NCBI GenBank assembly: GCA_031367435.1
Contig: JANLPV010000166.1
Span: 48,756 to 112,755 of the forward strand
Reading direction: 5' to 3'
Source: WLMZ01 sp031367435
GTDB lineage: Bacteria; Actinomycetota; Acidimicrobiia; Acidimicrobiales; Ilumatobacteraceae
Length of the DNA: 64,000 bases
Shown here: positions 49,064-58,361 of the stretch, piece after piece
How the letters are laid out: every line of letters begins with the position of its first letter
Position numbering within the stretch: the first letter of the stretch is position 1
Position numbers and translations under genes: made by a program
Notes under the pieces: model-generated
Told to the model about the DNA's origin: nothing
The model's input: only the letters and a program-made list of their open reading frames with translations
Databases searched by the model: none

Positions 49064-51063
49064 TCGGACAAACTAGTGGTCGATCCGCTTGATGAGGTGC
49101 CTTTCAGCGCGCTTGTGAGACCTGTCACGCGGCGGCCGGGTGTGCTCACTGCTGCGATGACGGCGGCCTCGGTGCCGATCACGAGGAGCCGTCTCGTGGT
49201 GCGCGTCACGGCGGTGTAGAGCAGTTCGCGTCCGATGAGTGGTGAGGTCGCCGGGGGGAGCACCACGACCACCGTGGCATATTCGGAACCTTGGCTCTTG
49301 TGGATCGTCATTGCGAATGCGGTGTCGATGTCCTCGAGCTGTGCTGGAGCAAACTCGCGGATCGCGTCGCCCACAGCGAACGCGGCGCGGACGCCGTCGG
49401 GATGGGCCACCACGACGCCGGTGTCTCCGTTGGACAGCTGTGTGCGTTGATCGTTGCGTGTGACGAGCAGTGCCCGGCCTGGGTACAAGCGGTGCGATGG
49501 CGGGTGGCCGAGCAGCCAGGATTCGATCGTGTGGTTCCACGTCTCGGCGCCAAACGGGCCGTGCCGATGCGCGCACAGCACTCGGCTACCGGCGAGCGCG
49601 TGCAGCGCGTCGGCGGCTCGTGACTGCAGTGCCGCGTTGAGTGCCAAGGTGCACGGTGGCAGCACGACATCGCGAATGACGTTCGACAGTGCGGAGCTGT
49701 CGAGCGCATTAGTGGTCTCGACAAACGTGAGTATCGGTTCGCCGGAGACGGGATCGCTCGCCCCGGCTCGAAGCAAACCGACAACATCGTTCGGACGATT
49801 TTCACGGATGGCATCGGAGAGCGGCGCGATAGGAGATCCGGATTGCTGCCGACGCGGTCGGCGGAGTCGAACGACGTGGCCATGCAGCGGCGAGGTGGAG
49901 GCATCAGCTGCCTGCACGATGTCGGCGAGCACGGCACCGACATCGATGCTTTCGAGTTGATCAGGGTCGCCCACGAGAATCAGCGTGGCCTCGGGACGCA
50001 CCGCCTCGAGGAGCCGGGCCATCAGGGGCAGCGCAACCATCGATGTCTCGTCGATGATGACGACGTCGTGCGGAAGTTGATGCCCGGCGTGGTGCATGAA
50101 CCGAGTGCGATGCAACCCGAGCGAACCGAGGAGGCGATGCAACGTGGTGGCCGGGAGTTGCTCGAGCTGATCGGCAATGGCCGATGGCAGTGCGGGTGAG
50201 CCGTCAGCAGTGGCTGCGGTCGCACCGGTACTGGCAGCGTTTGCCGCGCTGGCGATGGCTTGGCGCAGTCGTGCCGCGGCCTTACCCGTGGGTGCTGCCA
50301 ACGCAATGTGGAGAGTGCGCTCGCGCTCGGCGGCATCGGCCAACATCACCGCTAGCAGGCGGGCCACGGTGTGGGTTTTGCCGGTGCCGGGGCCCCCGAC
50401 GATGATGCCGACTCGCGATGACAGCGCCATCACTGCAGCAGCGTGCTGCAGGTTCGGCTCGCCTTCTTCAACAGTTGGCAACAGCCGTTCGAGGAGTGCG
50501 TCGGCGGCTGCGGAAAGCACGGTGGGATTGCTGACCGCGGCGCGGGTTCGTAGTGCTGCGGCAACGATGCACTCATCGACCCACTGACGTTGGGTGTAGA
50601 GTCGATGGCCGCTGAGTACCAGCGGTTGATCGTTCAGTATCGGCTGTGGGTCGGGCTCGCTCACTACGCGCACCAGGGGGCTCGCCGCGAGTGCGGCCGC
50701 CCATTCGTCGGCGTTGGGCCACACCAGCGAATCGAGAATTGTGTCAGCCGTTGGTTGCCCATTTTGGTCGGCGACGGCTTGGGTGGCGACCTCGGCGCGA
50801 ACCATGTCGTGCACACGTGCGAGATCGATGCACACGTGGCCGTGGAGGGGTGCCCAGAGTGCAAGCGCGGTGCCAAGGACGATGTGATCGTGCGCGATGA
50901 CGTTTCCGCTCGTGATGACAGTTCCGCTGGTGATGCCGCTTCCGCTCGTGATGACACTTCCCCTTGTAATGACCTGGGTGCCATGAACTTCGGCTGGCCC
51001 GAAGACGCCAGCGTCGACCCACGGCTGCAACGACGAAAGCGATGGGGCAAGGGTGGGGATCAT
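49060..51063 (-). CDS. recD: Exodeoxyribonuclease V alpha subunit (RecD)
   Basis: The fast 5'-3' helicase of RecBCD, 667 residues. Walker A is IIVGGPGTGKTHTVARLL; further SF1 motifs are LAAPTGKAAARL, VVIIDETSMV (Walker B), LVGDPDQLESI, FAMTIHKSQGSEY and LLYTAVTRTTRRLLVIG. The N-terminus (about residues 30-55) has an unusual hexapeptide repeat (VITSGS/T) encoded by an 18-base tandem repeat. Its start overlaps the recB stop (ATGA). The gene order recC-recB-recD matches mycobacteria. Confidence 0.93.
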   Translation of the reverse strand: MIPTLAPSLSSLQPWVDAGVFGPAEVHGTQVITRGSVITSGSGITSGTVITSGNVIAHDHIVLGTALALWAPLHGHVCIDLARVHDMVRAEVATQAVADQNGQPTADTILDSLVWPNADEWAAALAASPLVRVVSEPDPQPILNDQPLVLSGHRLYTQRQWVDECIVAAALRTRAAVSNPTVLSAAADALLERLLPTVEEGEPNLQHAAAVMALSSRVGIIVGGPGTGKTHTVARLLAVMLADAAERERTLHIALAAPTGKAAARLRQAIASAANAASTGATAATADGSPALPSAIADQLEQLPATTLHRLLGSLGLHRTRFMHHAGHQLPHDVVIIDETSMVALPLMARLLEAVRPEATLILVGDPDQLESIDVGAVLADIVQAADASTSPLHGHVVRLRRPRRQQSGSPIAPLSDAIRENRPNDVVGLLRAGASDPVSGEPILTFVETTNALDSSALSNVIRDVVLPPCTLALNAALQSRAADALHALAGSRVLCAHRHGPFGAETWNHTIESWLLGHPPSHRLYPGRALLVTRNDQRTQLSNGDTGVVVAHPDGVRAAFAVGDAIREFAPAQLEDIDTAFAMTIHKSQGSEYATVVVVLPPATSPLIGRELLYTAVTRTTRRLLVIGTEAAVIAAVSTPGRRVTGLTSALKGTSSSGSTTSLSE
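50896..50967 (-). repeat. 18-bp tandem repeat, four units, in recD
   Basis: Units of GATGACGTTTCCGCTCGT and variants (plus strand) start at 50896, 50914, 50932 and 50950. They are in frame and encode VITSG-type hexapeptides near the RecD N-terminus. Confidence 0.9.
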
Positions 51064-54000
51064 TGGTCACTTCCGGTCGCGAAGAGTTCGTCGAGCGCGA
51101 CGATGGAGGCCGTTGGCGGCCGCCACGAGAACGCGCCGTGGGGAACGCCGTCGGCCAGCGGAGTGTTCGGGCCGACCATGCCGCGCACAAAGAGATAGCC
51201 GACTCCGCCGAGGTGTTGGTCGGGGTCGTAGATGTCGCCGAGCCGCCAACGTAGATATCGGTGTACTGCGACCGAATACAGCAGTGCCTGGAGGGGGTAG
51301 CGATGGTGCTCCATAGCTGCCACGAGCAGATTGGGCGCGTAGGCGGCCACTGGGTCGGCCGCGCCGGGCACATGGAGTCGATTGGTTTTGTAGTCGATCA
51401 CGAGGTACCTGTGCGCGTTCCGGTGAGGTATGCGCACAAGTGCGTCGATGGAGCCGTTCATCCATCCACCGACATCGATATCGGCGGCCTCCGTAGCTAA
51501 CTGTTGCGCGAAGGGTCTGATGACGTCGTCGTTGCTCAGTGTGCGGAGCAACACGTTGGCAATGTCTCGCGCGGGCATGTAGGCGTGTGTGACCGACTCG
51601 ACGGACGTGGCCGATGTGACGGGTGCGGCAGATGTGGGCGATGCGGCCGATGTGACGGATGCGGCGGATGTGGCCGATGCGGCGGATGTGGCCGATGTGG
51701 CAGAGGCGATGGCCATGTCGAAGGTGAGCTCGGCGAGGCGGTCGTGCGGCGAGATATGCGCCAATGACAGCCCGTTGAACAACGGGCCGAGCGGGGTACG
51801 CAGCGCCGCCGCAAGGCCGAGTGCAATCTGGTTGACGTCGACCTGTAATCCCGTTCGCGCGGCCTGGTGTTGCAGCAGGCGAATCAAATCGGCTTCGAGT
51901 TGATTCGACGTGAAGTCGAGTTCTTCGAGAACCGCGTGGACGAACGTGCCGAACGTGGTGCCGGCAGTGACATTCGCGAGGTGGCCAATCACGCCAGTAG
52001 GTGTCGGTGGTGGTGAGACCGCAACCGATGTGAGCGGCGCGCCGACGACGCCGTCTACGGCATCGGTGGGTTCGTCTGATCCGCCGCGTGTGGGATGAAA
52101 CAGCGTGGCACCCGACATGATTGCATCGTTGGTGCGGGCGTCGATCTCGCCGCTGAGGCGGGTGAACGACCAGCGTCGCCATGCGGGATCGTGGAGCGAT
52201 CCACGTTGGCCGACCGACGCGGCCCGCAGCGGCAGCGTTGGTGCCGCAGTGTTCCCGCTCCATAGTTCGGTGGGGAGGTGTTCGGCCAACTCGGTGAGGG
52301 CAATGGCACCATCGCTGGATTCAGCGATGGTGCGCAGCTGATAGATGATGTCGTCGGGTGACAGTTGTGTGTAGGCAGGTTTGGTTTCATTCCAACCGCC
52401 CTTCGGGCCGAGGTGCAGATGCACGCGCGAGTTCTCGATTGGCCCTGCGCCGTTGCGGTCGAGCAACACTCGCGCAAGAGCCGAGGTCGTGGCGTGCTGG
52501 GTGCTCGCCCACCACACCTCAAGCCGATGCTGCGCTCGCGTCAGCGCCACGTAGAGCAGGCGCAGATCGTCGCCCTCGCAGTCGGTCTTCGCGTGACGGT
52601 GGCGGGCCTTTTGGTCCCGTCGGGATGTGCCATCGGTAGGATCGCCAAGACCTTCATCCCACGGCACGACCGATGCGATATCGATCGTGCGCAACCCGTT
52701 TCGACTCGTATAGGAGTAGGGCTTCTCGGCGGCGCGGGCACCCTTAAACCCGAACGGCAGCAGCACAATCGGGTACTCGAGACCCTTTGCGGAATGGATG
52801 GTGGTGATCTGTACCGCGAGGGCATCGGAGTCGATACGGCGCATCGTGGCCTCGCTGCGGTCGTCGTCGGCTGCAACCATGTCGTCGAGTGTGCGCAGCA
52901 CCTGGGATGCTTCGCAGGTGGCAGGTAATGCGGCGGTGAGCAGTTCGGCGATGTGATCGAGATCGGTGAGGTGTCGTTCGCCGTCGTCGATCGTGAGCAA
53001 GGTCTGCAAGAGACCGGGCCGTGCCTTTTCTTCGTCGTAGAACGCGGCGAACCCGACGCGGCGCATCCGCGCGGCCATCAGCGCGACTCGTTCCTGCAGA
53101 TTGGCGAGAACGTCATCGGCATCGGCTCCGCAGAGGTCGAGCGGGTCTGTGGACAAGAACCATCCGAGCGCGCCGCCGCGAACCGACGGCGTGTCTGCAG
53201 GTCGTGCCAATGCGGTGAGCAGTAGCCGCCACTGCATGACGGAGGGTGTGGCGAGCACTGAACCGGTGCGGGTTCGAACCGCAGGGACACCGCTTCGTCG
53301 CAACGCAACGGCGACGTTTTCGGCCTCGGTGTGCGAAGGCACGAGTACGGCGATGTCTCCGGGCCGAACGGGTCGCGTGGGGTGGACGGGATGGACGGGG
53401 TGGACGGGGTGGACGTCGTTGGGGCTCGGCTCGTCGCCGGTGTTCATGTTGATGCTGGCGTTGTCGAGGAGATCGATGGTGCGCGCCACGAGATCGGTGA
53501 GCACCAACTGGCGCACCTTGGGCATCGACAGGTCGTTGCCCTTTGCGTTCATCAGGTGGGCGTGGGGTGACACTGCTCTGATATGCACGGATGCTCCGTG
53601 CGTGAGCGCGTTGAACGGAGCACGCTCTGAGGCCTGCACTGGAATGAACGCAATACGAGGATCGCCAAGCGTGGCGCCATTGAGCAGGTGCTCGAGCCCT
53701 GCCAGGAGTTGTCGATCGGATCGATGATTGATGGCCAAGCTGTACACAATGGGTTCATCGGCGGCATTGAGATAGGCATGCACATCGGCACCCCGAAACC
53801 TGTAGATCGCCTGTTTCGGGTCGCCGACGGTGACGAGCACTCGCGATGCGAACGCGCGCTTGAAGACCTGCCATTGCACTCGGTCGGTGTCTTGGAATTC
53901 ATCGACGAGAACGACCGAATAGCGTTGCGCAAGTTGTTCGGCGACAACGGACCCGCGATCAGGGTCGATGAGCGCGTCGTGAAGACCGGAGATGATCTTG

Positions 54001-54785
54001 TCGTACCCGATTTCGCCGCGGTCGTTCTGGCGTTGCTGCACAGCGGCACATGTGTTGCGAACAAGTTGTGACCATTGCCTCGCCATCGCCTGCGTGGCTA
54101 CGTCTGTGACCATCACCGTAGAGTCGTCGGGCACGAGTTCGGCACCTGGATTGGACAGCACGGCGTTAACCGCGGTGATGAGGTCAGTCTCGACCTCCGC
54201 GGGACTGCGCAGGTTTAGACCGCTCGGCGACAGCCGTGATGGGTCGTCGGCGAGCTCGGTGATGAGCACGTCGCGGCATACCTCGGCGATGATGTCGCGA
54301 GTGTTCTCGACGAGCACGGCGTTCGGGTTGCCACCAGCTCGCAGTCCGAGTTGCGCGAGCGCCTGCTGGCAAAAGCCATGAATGGTGGTGATGGTGATCT
54401 CGTCGAAGCGCGACAGGGCGTCGAGCACGCGTCGTCGGCGGACATCTCGTTCTTGTTCGCTGACATCGGTGCCAGCGAGGGCGCTCATCCATGGTGGGCT
54501 GTCGTGTGGGTCGGCACCGCCAGACAATGCGTGGGCAGCGAGCCGCAACACGCTGCGTGTGCGATCGCGCAGTTCGTTGGCTGCAGCGCGTGTGAAGGTG
54601 ACAACGAGGAGTTGATCGACTGCGATGTTTCGCTCGGCGATGTACCGCACAATGAGCGCCGTGAGCGAATAGGTCTTGCCAGTGCCTGCGCTGGCCTCGA
54701 GCACGGTTCGTCCGGTGGGTAACGGCATCGTGAGGTCGAACGCCACGCGGTGGGGCCTGGGCTGCGCAGTGTCGGAGATGCTCAT
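51060..54785 (-). CDS. recB: Exodeoxyribonuclease V beta subunit (RecB)
   Basis: A 1241-residue helicase-nuclease. Walker A is ASAGTGKTYSLTALI at residues 31-38; motif II VLVDEFQDTDRVQW; LVTVGDPKQAIYRFRGAD; motif V-VI with TIHSAKGLEYPIVLLPFGF and RLLYVALTRAQHRLEV. The C-terminal nuclease domain shows GTFVHAVLEELDF and the metal/catalytic VIDYKTNRL. Two in-frame repeats are inserted: (VHP)4 near residue 475 and a Ser/Ala/Thr tract near residue 1030. Start ATG 54785 overlaps the recC stop (ATGA). With RecC and RecD it repairs double-strand breaks and degrades foreign DNA ends. Confidence 0.94.
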   Translation of the reverse strand: MSISDTAQPRPHRVAFDLTMPLPTGRTVLEASAGTGKTYSLTALIVRYIAERNIAVDQLLVVTFTRAAANELRDRTRSVLRLAAHALSGGADPHDSPPWMSALAGTDVSEQERDVRRRRVLDALSRFDEITITTIHGFCQQALAQLGLRAGGNPNAVLVENTRDIIAEVCRDVLITELADDPSRLSPSGLNLRSPAEVETDLITAVNAVLSNPGAELVPDDSTVMVTDVATQAMARQWSQLVRNTCAAVQQRQNDRGEIGYDKIISGLHDALIDPDRGSVVAEQLAQRYSVVLVDEFQDTDRVQWQVFKRAFASRVLVTVGDPKQAIYRFRGADVHAYLNAADEPIVYSLAINHRSDRQLLAGLEHLLNGATLGDPRIAFIPVQASERAPFNALTHGASVHIRAVSPHAHLMNAKGNDLSMPKVRQLVLTDLVARTIDLLDNASINMNTGDEPSPNDVHPVHPVHPVHPTRPVRPGDIAVLVPSHTEAENVAVALRRSGVPAVRTRTGSVLATPSVMQWRLLLTALARPADTPSVRGGALGWFLSTDPLDLCGADADDVLANLQERVALMAARMRRVGFAAFYDEEKARPGLLQTLLTIDDGERHLTDLDHIAELLTAALPATCEASQVLRTLDDMVAADDDRSEATMRRIDSDALAVQITTIHSAKGLEYPIVLLPFGFKGARAAEKPYSYTSRNGLRTIDIASVVPWDEGLGDPTDGTSRRDQKARHRHAKTDCEGDDLRLLYVALTRAQHRLEVWWASTQHATTSALARVLLDRNGAGPIENSRVHLHLGPKGGWNETKPAYTQLSPDDIIYQLRTIAESSDGAIALTELAEHLPTELWSGNTAAPTLPLRAASVGQRGSLHDPAWRRWSFTRLSGEIDARTNDAIMSGATLFHPTRGGSDEPTDAVDGVVGAPLTSVAVSPPPTPTGVIGHLANVTAGTTFGTFVHAVLEELDFTSNQLEADLIRLLQHQAARTGLQVDVNQIALGLAAALRTPLGPLFNGLSLAHISPHDRLAELTFDMAIASATSATSAASATSAASVTSAASPTSAAPVTSATSVESVTHAYMPARDIANVLLRTLSNDDVIRPFAQQLATEAADIDVGGWMNGSIDALVRIPHRNAHRYLVIDYKTNRLHVPGAADPVAAYAPNLLVAAMEHHRYPLQALLYSVAVHRYLRWRLGDIYDPDQHLGGVGYLFVRGMVGPNTPLADGVPHGAFSWRPPTASIVALDELFATGSDQ
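51598..51711 (-). repeat. 9-bp-period tract in recB (Ser/Ala/Thr-rich)
   Basis: Imperfect units like GATGTGGCC and GATGCGGCG follow one another for over 110 bases. They are in frame and encode a SAT/SAA/SVT tract before the nuclease domain. Confidence 0.8.
53381..53416 (-). repeat. 9-bp tandem repeat, four units, in recB
   Basis: GGTGGACGG and one-base variants at 53381, 53390, 53399 and 53408. In frame they encode four Val-His-Pro units in a loop of the second helicase region. Confidence 0.9.
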
Positions 54786-57700
54786 GGCGGCGCACTCAGT
54801 TGTTGTGACGGCGGTGACACGAACGCGTGGTACGCGCCCCAAAGCGAATGCGCCAAGGCGGAGGCGCGTGCCCCTGTTGCACCCGCCAAGACATCTTCGG
54901 CAGTGTTGTGCCCCCACAGAAATCCGGTCGGAGCGTCCTTCAGATCGTCGGAGTACGACGTCTCGTTGAATGAGCCAGTGGAGAACAACACCTCGGAGGA
55001 TCGTTCGAACAACGGGATGGGCTCGCGCAGCGCGAGGAGGCGTAAGCGGAGCGCAACCTCGAGGAATTGCTGTGCGGCGCCGCGCCGCCCTTCTCCCGCG
55101 AGGGGTCGAAGGTGAACCGGCTTGGGCCGAGCAGTGTCTTTGCCGCGCGTGACCACGATTGCTTGCCAGTCTCGATCGGGTTGGGCCACCACAGCCGCAG
55201 CAAGACTGAGGGCTGCACCGAGTGCGAACCGTGATGAGGGTCGGTTGTAGTGCACACGTATGAGCGTGTCGCCGGCGATGGTGGCGAGGGTGTCGATCAG
55301 CCGAACCTCATTGTGTTCTGGACCAGGGCCGACGAGGACGATGTCGAGGTGTTCGTTGGTGGTGTTGGTGATGAGGGCGGCGAGTTCGGGCAGAGCCTCA
55401 ACTACCTTGGCAACGTCTTGTTCGACCTGGGTGAGTGAGGTGTGCGCCAACTCGCGCGGTGGCAGGGTGCCGCCGAGTTGTTGAGCTTGACGCCACTCAT
55501 AGATCTGCTCGGGTGACGCAGCGCTGCGGTATTGGTCGAGCAGGCTGCGGCCGATACGTGAGAACTCCAGTGGGGAGATGCCAAGTGGGATGTCGCTGCT
55601 CATTGGCTCGGGTTCGCGAGGAAGTCGAACATCGAGGCGATCGATGAGAAAGGTGCGTGCCGGTCGGGTGCATGACTCGGTGAGTTGTTGCAGGGTGACG
55701 GTGTCGGGCACGAGCGGTTCGAGCACTGTTGAAAATGGGCTGAGGTCATCGTCGGCATGTGTGGGCAGGGACGCACGACGTTTGAGGGCCGCGGCCAGCA
55801 TGGCGTTGTCGAAGCCGAATGGTTGGTTCGCGCCGGCCACCAGCGAAGGCTCGGTGACAAAGTTGCGTTCGTCGTAAGCCTGACGAGGGTGATGGGTGAC
55901 AACGATCTGGTCAGGGTCGGCCTCGCGCCCGCCTTCGGTGTTTACCGCCAGCGAGGGGGCAATGGTCGCAGCAACAACGTCGAGCAACTCGATGAGCTGC
56001 ACAGGCAAGGGCAGCTGACGATTTGTGGTGATGTCGCTGCCATCGCAGGTGATGATCAGCTGATCGCCCGCGGTCATGAGCGCGTCGAGCAGGAGATGGC
56101 GACCCTCGACGCGTTGATCTCGTTCGCCAACGCACGGGTGGACACCGAGGAGATCGTCGCCGTCGGAGCCACTCGATCTCAGGCTGACTTCATCGAGACC
56201 CAAGACGCAGACCACTCGGGCAGGAATGTTGCGCACGGGCACCATCGCGGTGACGGTGACCGAACCTGAGCGCAGGTTGAGGCGGCCGTGCTGCTCGGTG
56301 AGTACGCCGTTGAGCAGTACGCGAATGTCGGACAACGACAACGGCACAGAACACTCTGCGCCTGCCACCAGTGAGTGTTCTCGGAGTTGGGCGATGGTGT
56401 CGATGACCTGCGCGAGTTGCCACGCGTCGTCGGGATGGGTGGCGCACAGCGCGCCAACGAGATTGGTCAGCGCGTCGGCCCATTCATGAATGGTGTGTTC
56501 GCCCAGCATCGCAGCGCGTGCAATGCGTAGCCGTGCAACAACCTCCGCGAGGAGCCCGGCTGTACGAAAACCATCGGCATCGACATCGTCGAACGGCACG
56601 ATGTTGCCAACACCCACACGCGGCGCGGGTGCAGGCATGGCCGCGCCGAGGAGGAGGCGATCGAGCGATGCCTCCCACGTGCCCTCGGTAATGTGCGCGG
56701 GCACCCAGGTGCTGCGGTGTTCAGCGTCGAGACCCCATGTGGTGCTGAGGTCGGTGATCCATTGATCGATCCTGGCGAGGTCGTCGCCGGTGAGCCCGAT
56801 GCATCGCTGCACGGGTGCGAGCGAACAGAGGCCGAGCAGTTCGGCTGCGGTGCACCGACCACCGACGAGGTCGAGCAGGGCGCACAACGCCGTGGCAACC
56901 GGGTTGTCTGTACCCAGTGACAGGTCGCTGATCTGTACGGGAACAGGGAATGAGCCGCGGCGGAAGACGGAGTTGATGAGCGGCGCAAAACGGGCCAGGT
57001 CGGGACAGACAATCACGACCTCGTGCGCAGCGAGTGAGGCATCGGCGGCGAACAGATGGCCAAGCGCGTCGCGTAACACCTCGAGCTGGCGCGTGGTGCC
57101 ATGGCATGCATGCACCTGCACGCTGGGATCGATCACGCGTGGCCGCGCGCCGATCGGTTCGCGGTCGGCTGCGATATCACTTTGCAGCTGACGTAACAGT
57201 GTGGGCGCGTTGTCGGCCTGATATTGATGCGGCGGATGCTCGTACTGGTGCTGCTGCGCGAGGAGCATGCCGACCAGAGCCGTTGCCTCCATAGGTGGCC
57301 GCGCCCATGACCGCAGCAGCGGATGTCGCACCCGGGCGGTGGGATCGCAGACGCTGCGCAAGATGAGCTGACCCGCCAGCAGTTGGCGACACCCTTGCCA
57401 CGCAACCGGCGATGGGTGCACGAGGAAGATATGCACTTCGCGGTGCTGGGCGAGGGCTCGTAAGACGTTGAGTTGCGCTGGGGCAATTGCGCTCACCCCG
57501 AATAGTGCGACACGTTCGGGCAGGTTGTCGCGCGCGCCGCCCTGGGCGAGATTTTGGAGAAGCACGGGCATCAGCTCGGCGCGGCTGGGCACCCCAATGA
57601 GCTTGCGAGCTTCGCGCCATAACGCGGGCTGCCATTGCTGGTCGGCAGGAATGGGTACGACTGCTAAGTGTTCGTCGAGCGTGCCGTCGCCATCGTGACC

Positions 57701-58162
57701 GAGATGCCATTGGTGCAGCATCTGGGGCCGGTGGTTGGCGTAGCGATCGAACAGGTCGGCGATGCGACGGGCCGTGGCGTAGCGGATACTGAATTCGCCC
57801 GGGCGTTGACCCGATGAGCGGGTGTTACCCGGCACCTCGATGGACGTGATGTGGAGCGCGTTCAGCACCGCCCATGTGAGGTGATCGATATCCCACGGGT
57901 CATCGGCGGCGTCTGTTTGCCCTAACGCGCGTGCAATGAACCGACCAGGAAACAACATGTCGATGTTTGCTGACACGCCGTCAGCTCGACCGGTTGCGCC
58001 GAGGCGCAACGCAAGCTGTTGTTGCAGCCAATCGCGCACGCCGGCCGTTGGTACGGCAATCACCTCGGTGGTAAATGGATCGGCCAACGGCGTGGCCAAC
58101 AGATCTGCCAAGGCTTCGGTGAGCTCGCACAGATGGGACCCGTGATGTATGTGTAAACCCAC
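54782..58162 (-). CDS. recC: Exodeoxyribonuclease V gamma subunit (RecC)
   Basis: A 1126-residue scaffold subunit that holds the split DNA strands and reads Chi-like sites. The N-terminal helicase-like fold has GSHLCELTEALADLLATPLADPF and VIAVPTAGVRDWLQQQLALRLGA; further NIDMLFPGRFIARAL, HCRR-free middle parts, and a C-terminal catalytically dead nuclease-like domain. I start at GTG 58162 (VGLHIHHGSHLCEL) since AGAAGGGA lies just upstream and the N-terminus then fits RecC; a longer frame up to 58381 would cross the divergent dehydrogenase start. It heads the recC-recB-recD-lipoprotein operon. Confidence 0.9.
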   Translation of the reverse strand: MGLHIHHGSHLCELTEALADLLATPLADPFTTEVIAVPTAGVRDWLQQQLALRLGATGRADGVSANIDMLFPGRFIARALGQTDAADDPWDIDHLTWAVLNALHITSIEVPGNTRSSGQRPGEFSIRYATARRIADLFDRYANHRPQMLHQWHLGHDGDGTLDEHLAVVPIPADQQWQPALWREARKLIGVPSRAELMPVLLQNLAQGGARDNLPERVALFGVSAIAPAQLNVLRALAQHREVHIFLVHPSPVAWQGCRQLLAGQLILRSVCDPTARVRHPLLRSWARPPMEATALVGMLLAQQHQYEHPPHQYQADNAPTLLRQLQSDIAADREPIGARPRVIDPSVQVHACHGTTRQLEVLRDALGHLFAADASLAAHEVVIVCPDLARFAPLINSVFRRGSFPVPVQISDLSLGTDNPVATALCALLDLVGGRCTAAELLGLCSLAPVQRCIGLTGDDLARIDQWITDLSTTWGLDAEHRSTWVPAHITEGTWEASLDRLLLGAAMPAPAPRVGVGNIVPFDDVDADGFRTAGLLAEVVARLRIARAAMLGEHTIHEWADALTNLVGALCATHPDDAWQLAQVIDTIAQLREHSLVAGAECSVPLSLSDIRVLLNGVLTEQHGRLNLRSGSVTVTAMVPVRNIPARVVCVLGLDEVSLRSSGSDGDDLLGVHPCVGERDQRVEGRHLLLDALMTAGDQLIITCDGSDITTNRQLPLPVQLIELLDVVAATIAPSLAVNTEGGREADPDQIVVTHHPRQAYDERNFVTEPSLVAGANQPFGFDNAMLAAALKRRASLPTHADDDLSPFSTVLEPLVPDTVTLQQLTESCTRPARTFLIDRLDVRLPREPEPMSSDIPLGISPLEFSRIGRSLLDQYRSAASPEQIYEWRQAQQLGGTLPPRELAHTSLTQVEQDVAKVVEALPELAALITNTTNEHLDIVLVGPGPEHNEVRLIDTLATIAGDTLIRVHYNRPSSRFALGAALSLAAAVVAQPDRDWQAIVVTRGKDTARPKPVHLRPLAGEGRRGAAQQFLEVALRLRLLALREPIPLFERSSEVLFSTGSFNETSYSDDLKDAPTGFLWGHNTAEDVLAGATGARASALAHSLWGAYHAFVSPPSQQLSAPP

Positions 58163-58258
58163 CGCGGTCCCTTCTCGTGTGAAGCCGTGCCGAAGAGCGT
58201 GTGCCAACGACAGTGCCATTTGACCACATGGGTGTGACGAAGTAACCGGGACGGCCGC

Positions 58259-58294
58259 GAACCCAACTGGGAACCCAACTGGGAACCCAACTGC
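58259..58294 (+). repeat. 12-bp tandem repeat, three units, intergenic
   Basis: GAACCCAACTGG occurs at 58259 and 58271 and, with the last base changed, at 58283. It lies in the 199-base gap between the divergent recC and aldehyde dehydrogenase genes; the rest of this gap shows only the two ribosome binding sites. Confidence 0.9.
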
Positions 58295-58361
58295 GAACCT
58301 GCCCGGCACGATGGCGTACCCTTCTGTCCAGGCCAGCATCAACTTCCCGAGAGGACCCGTC

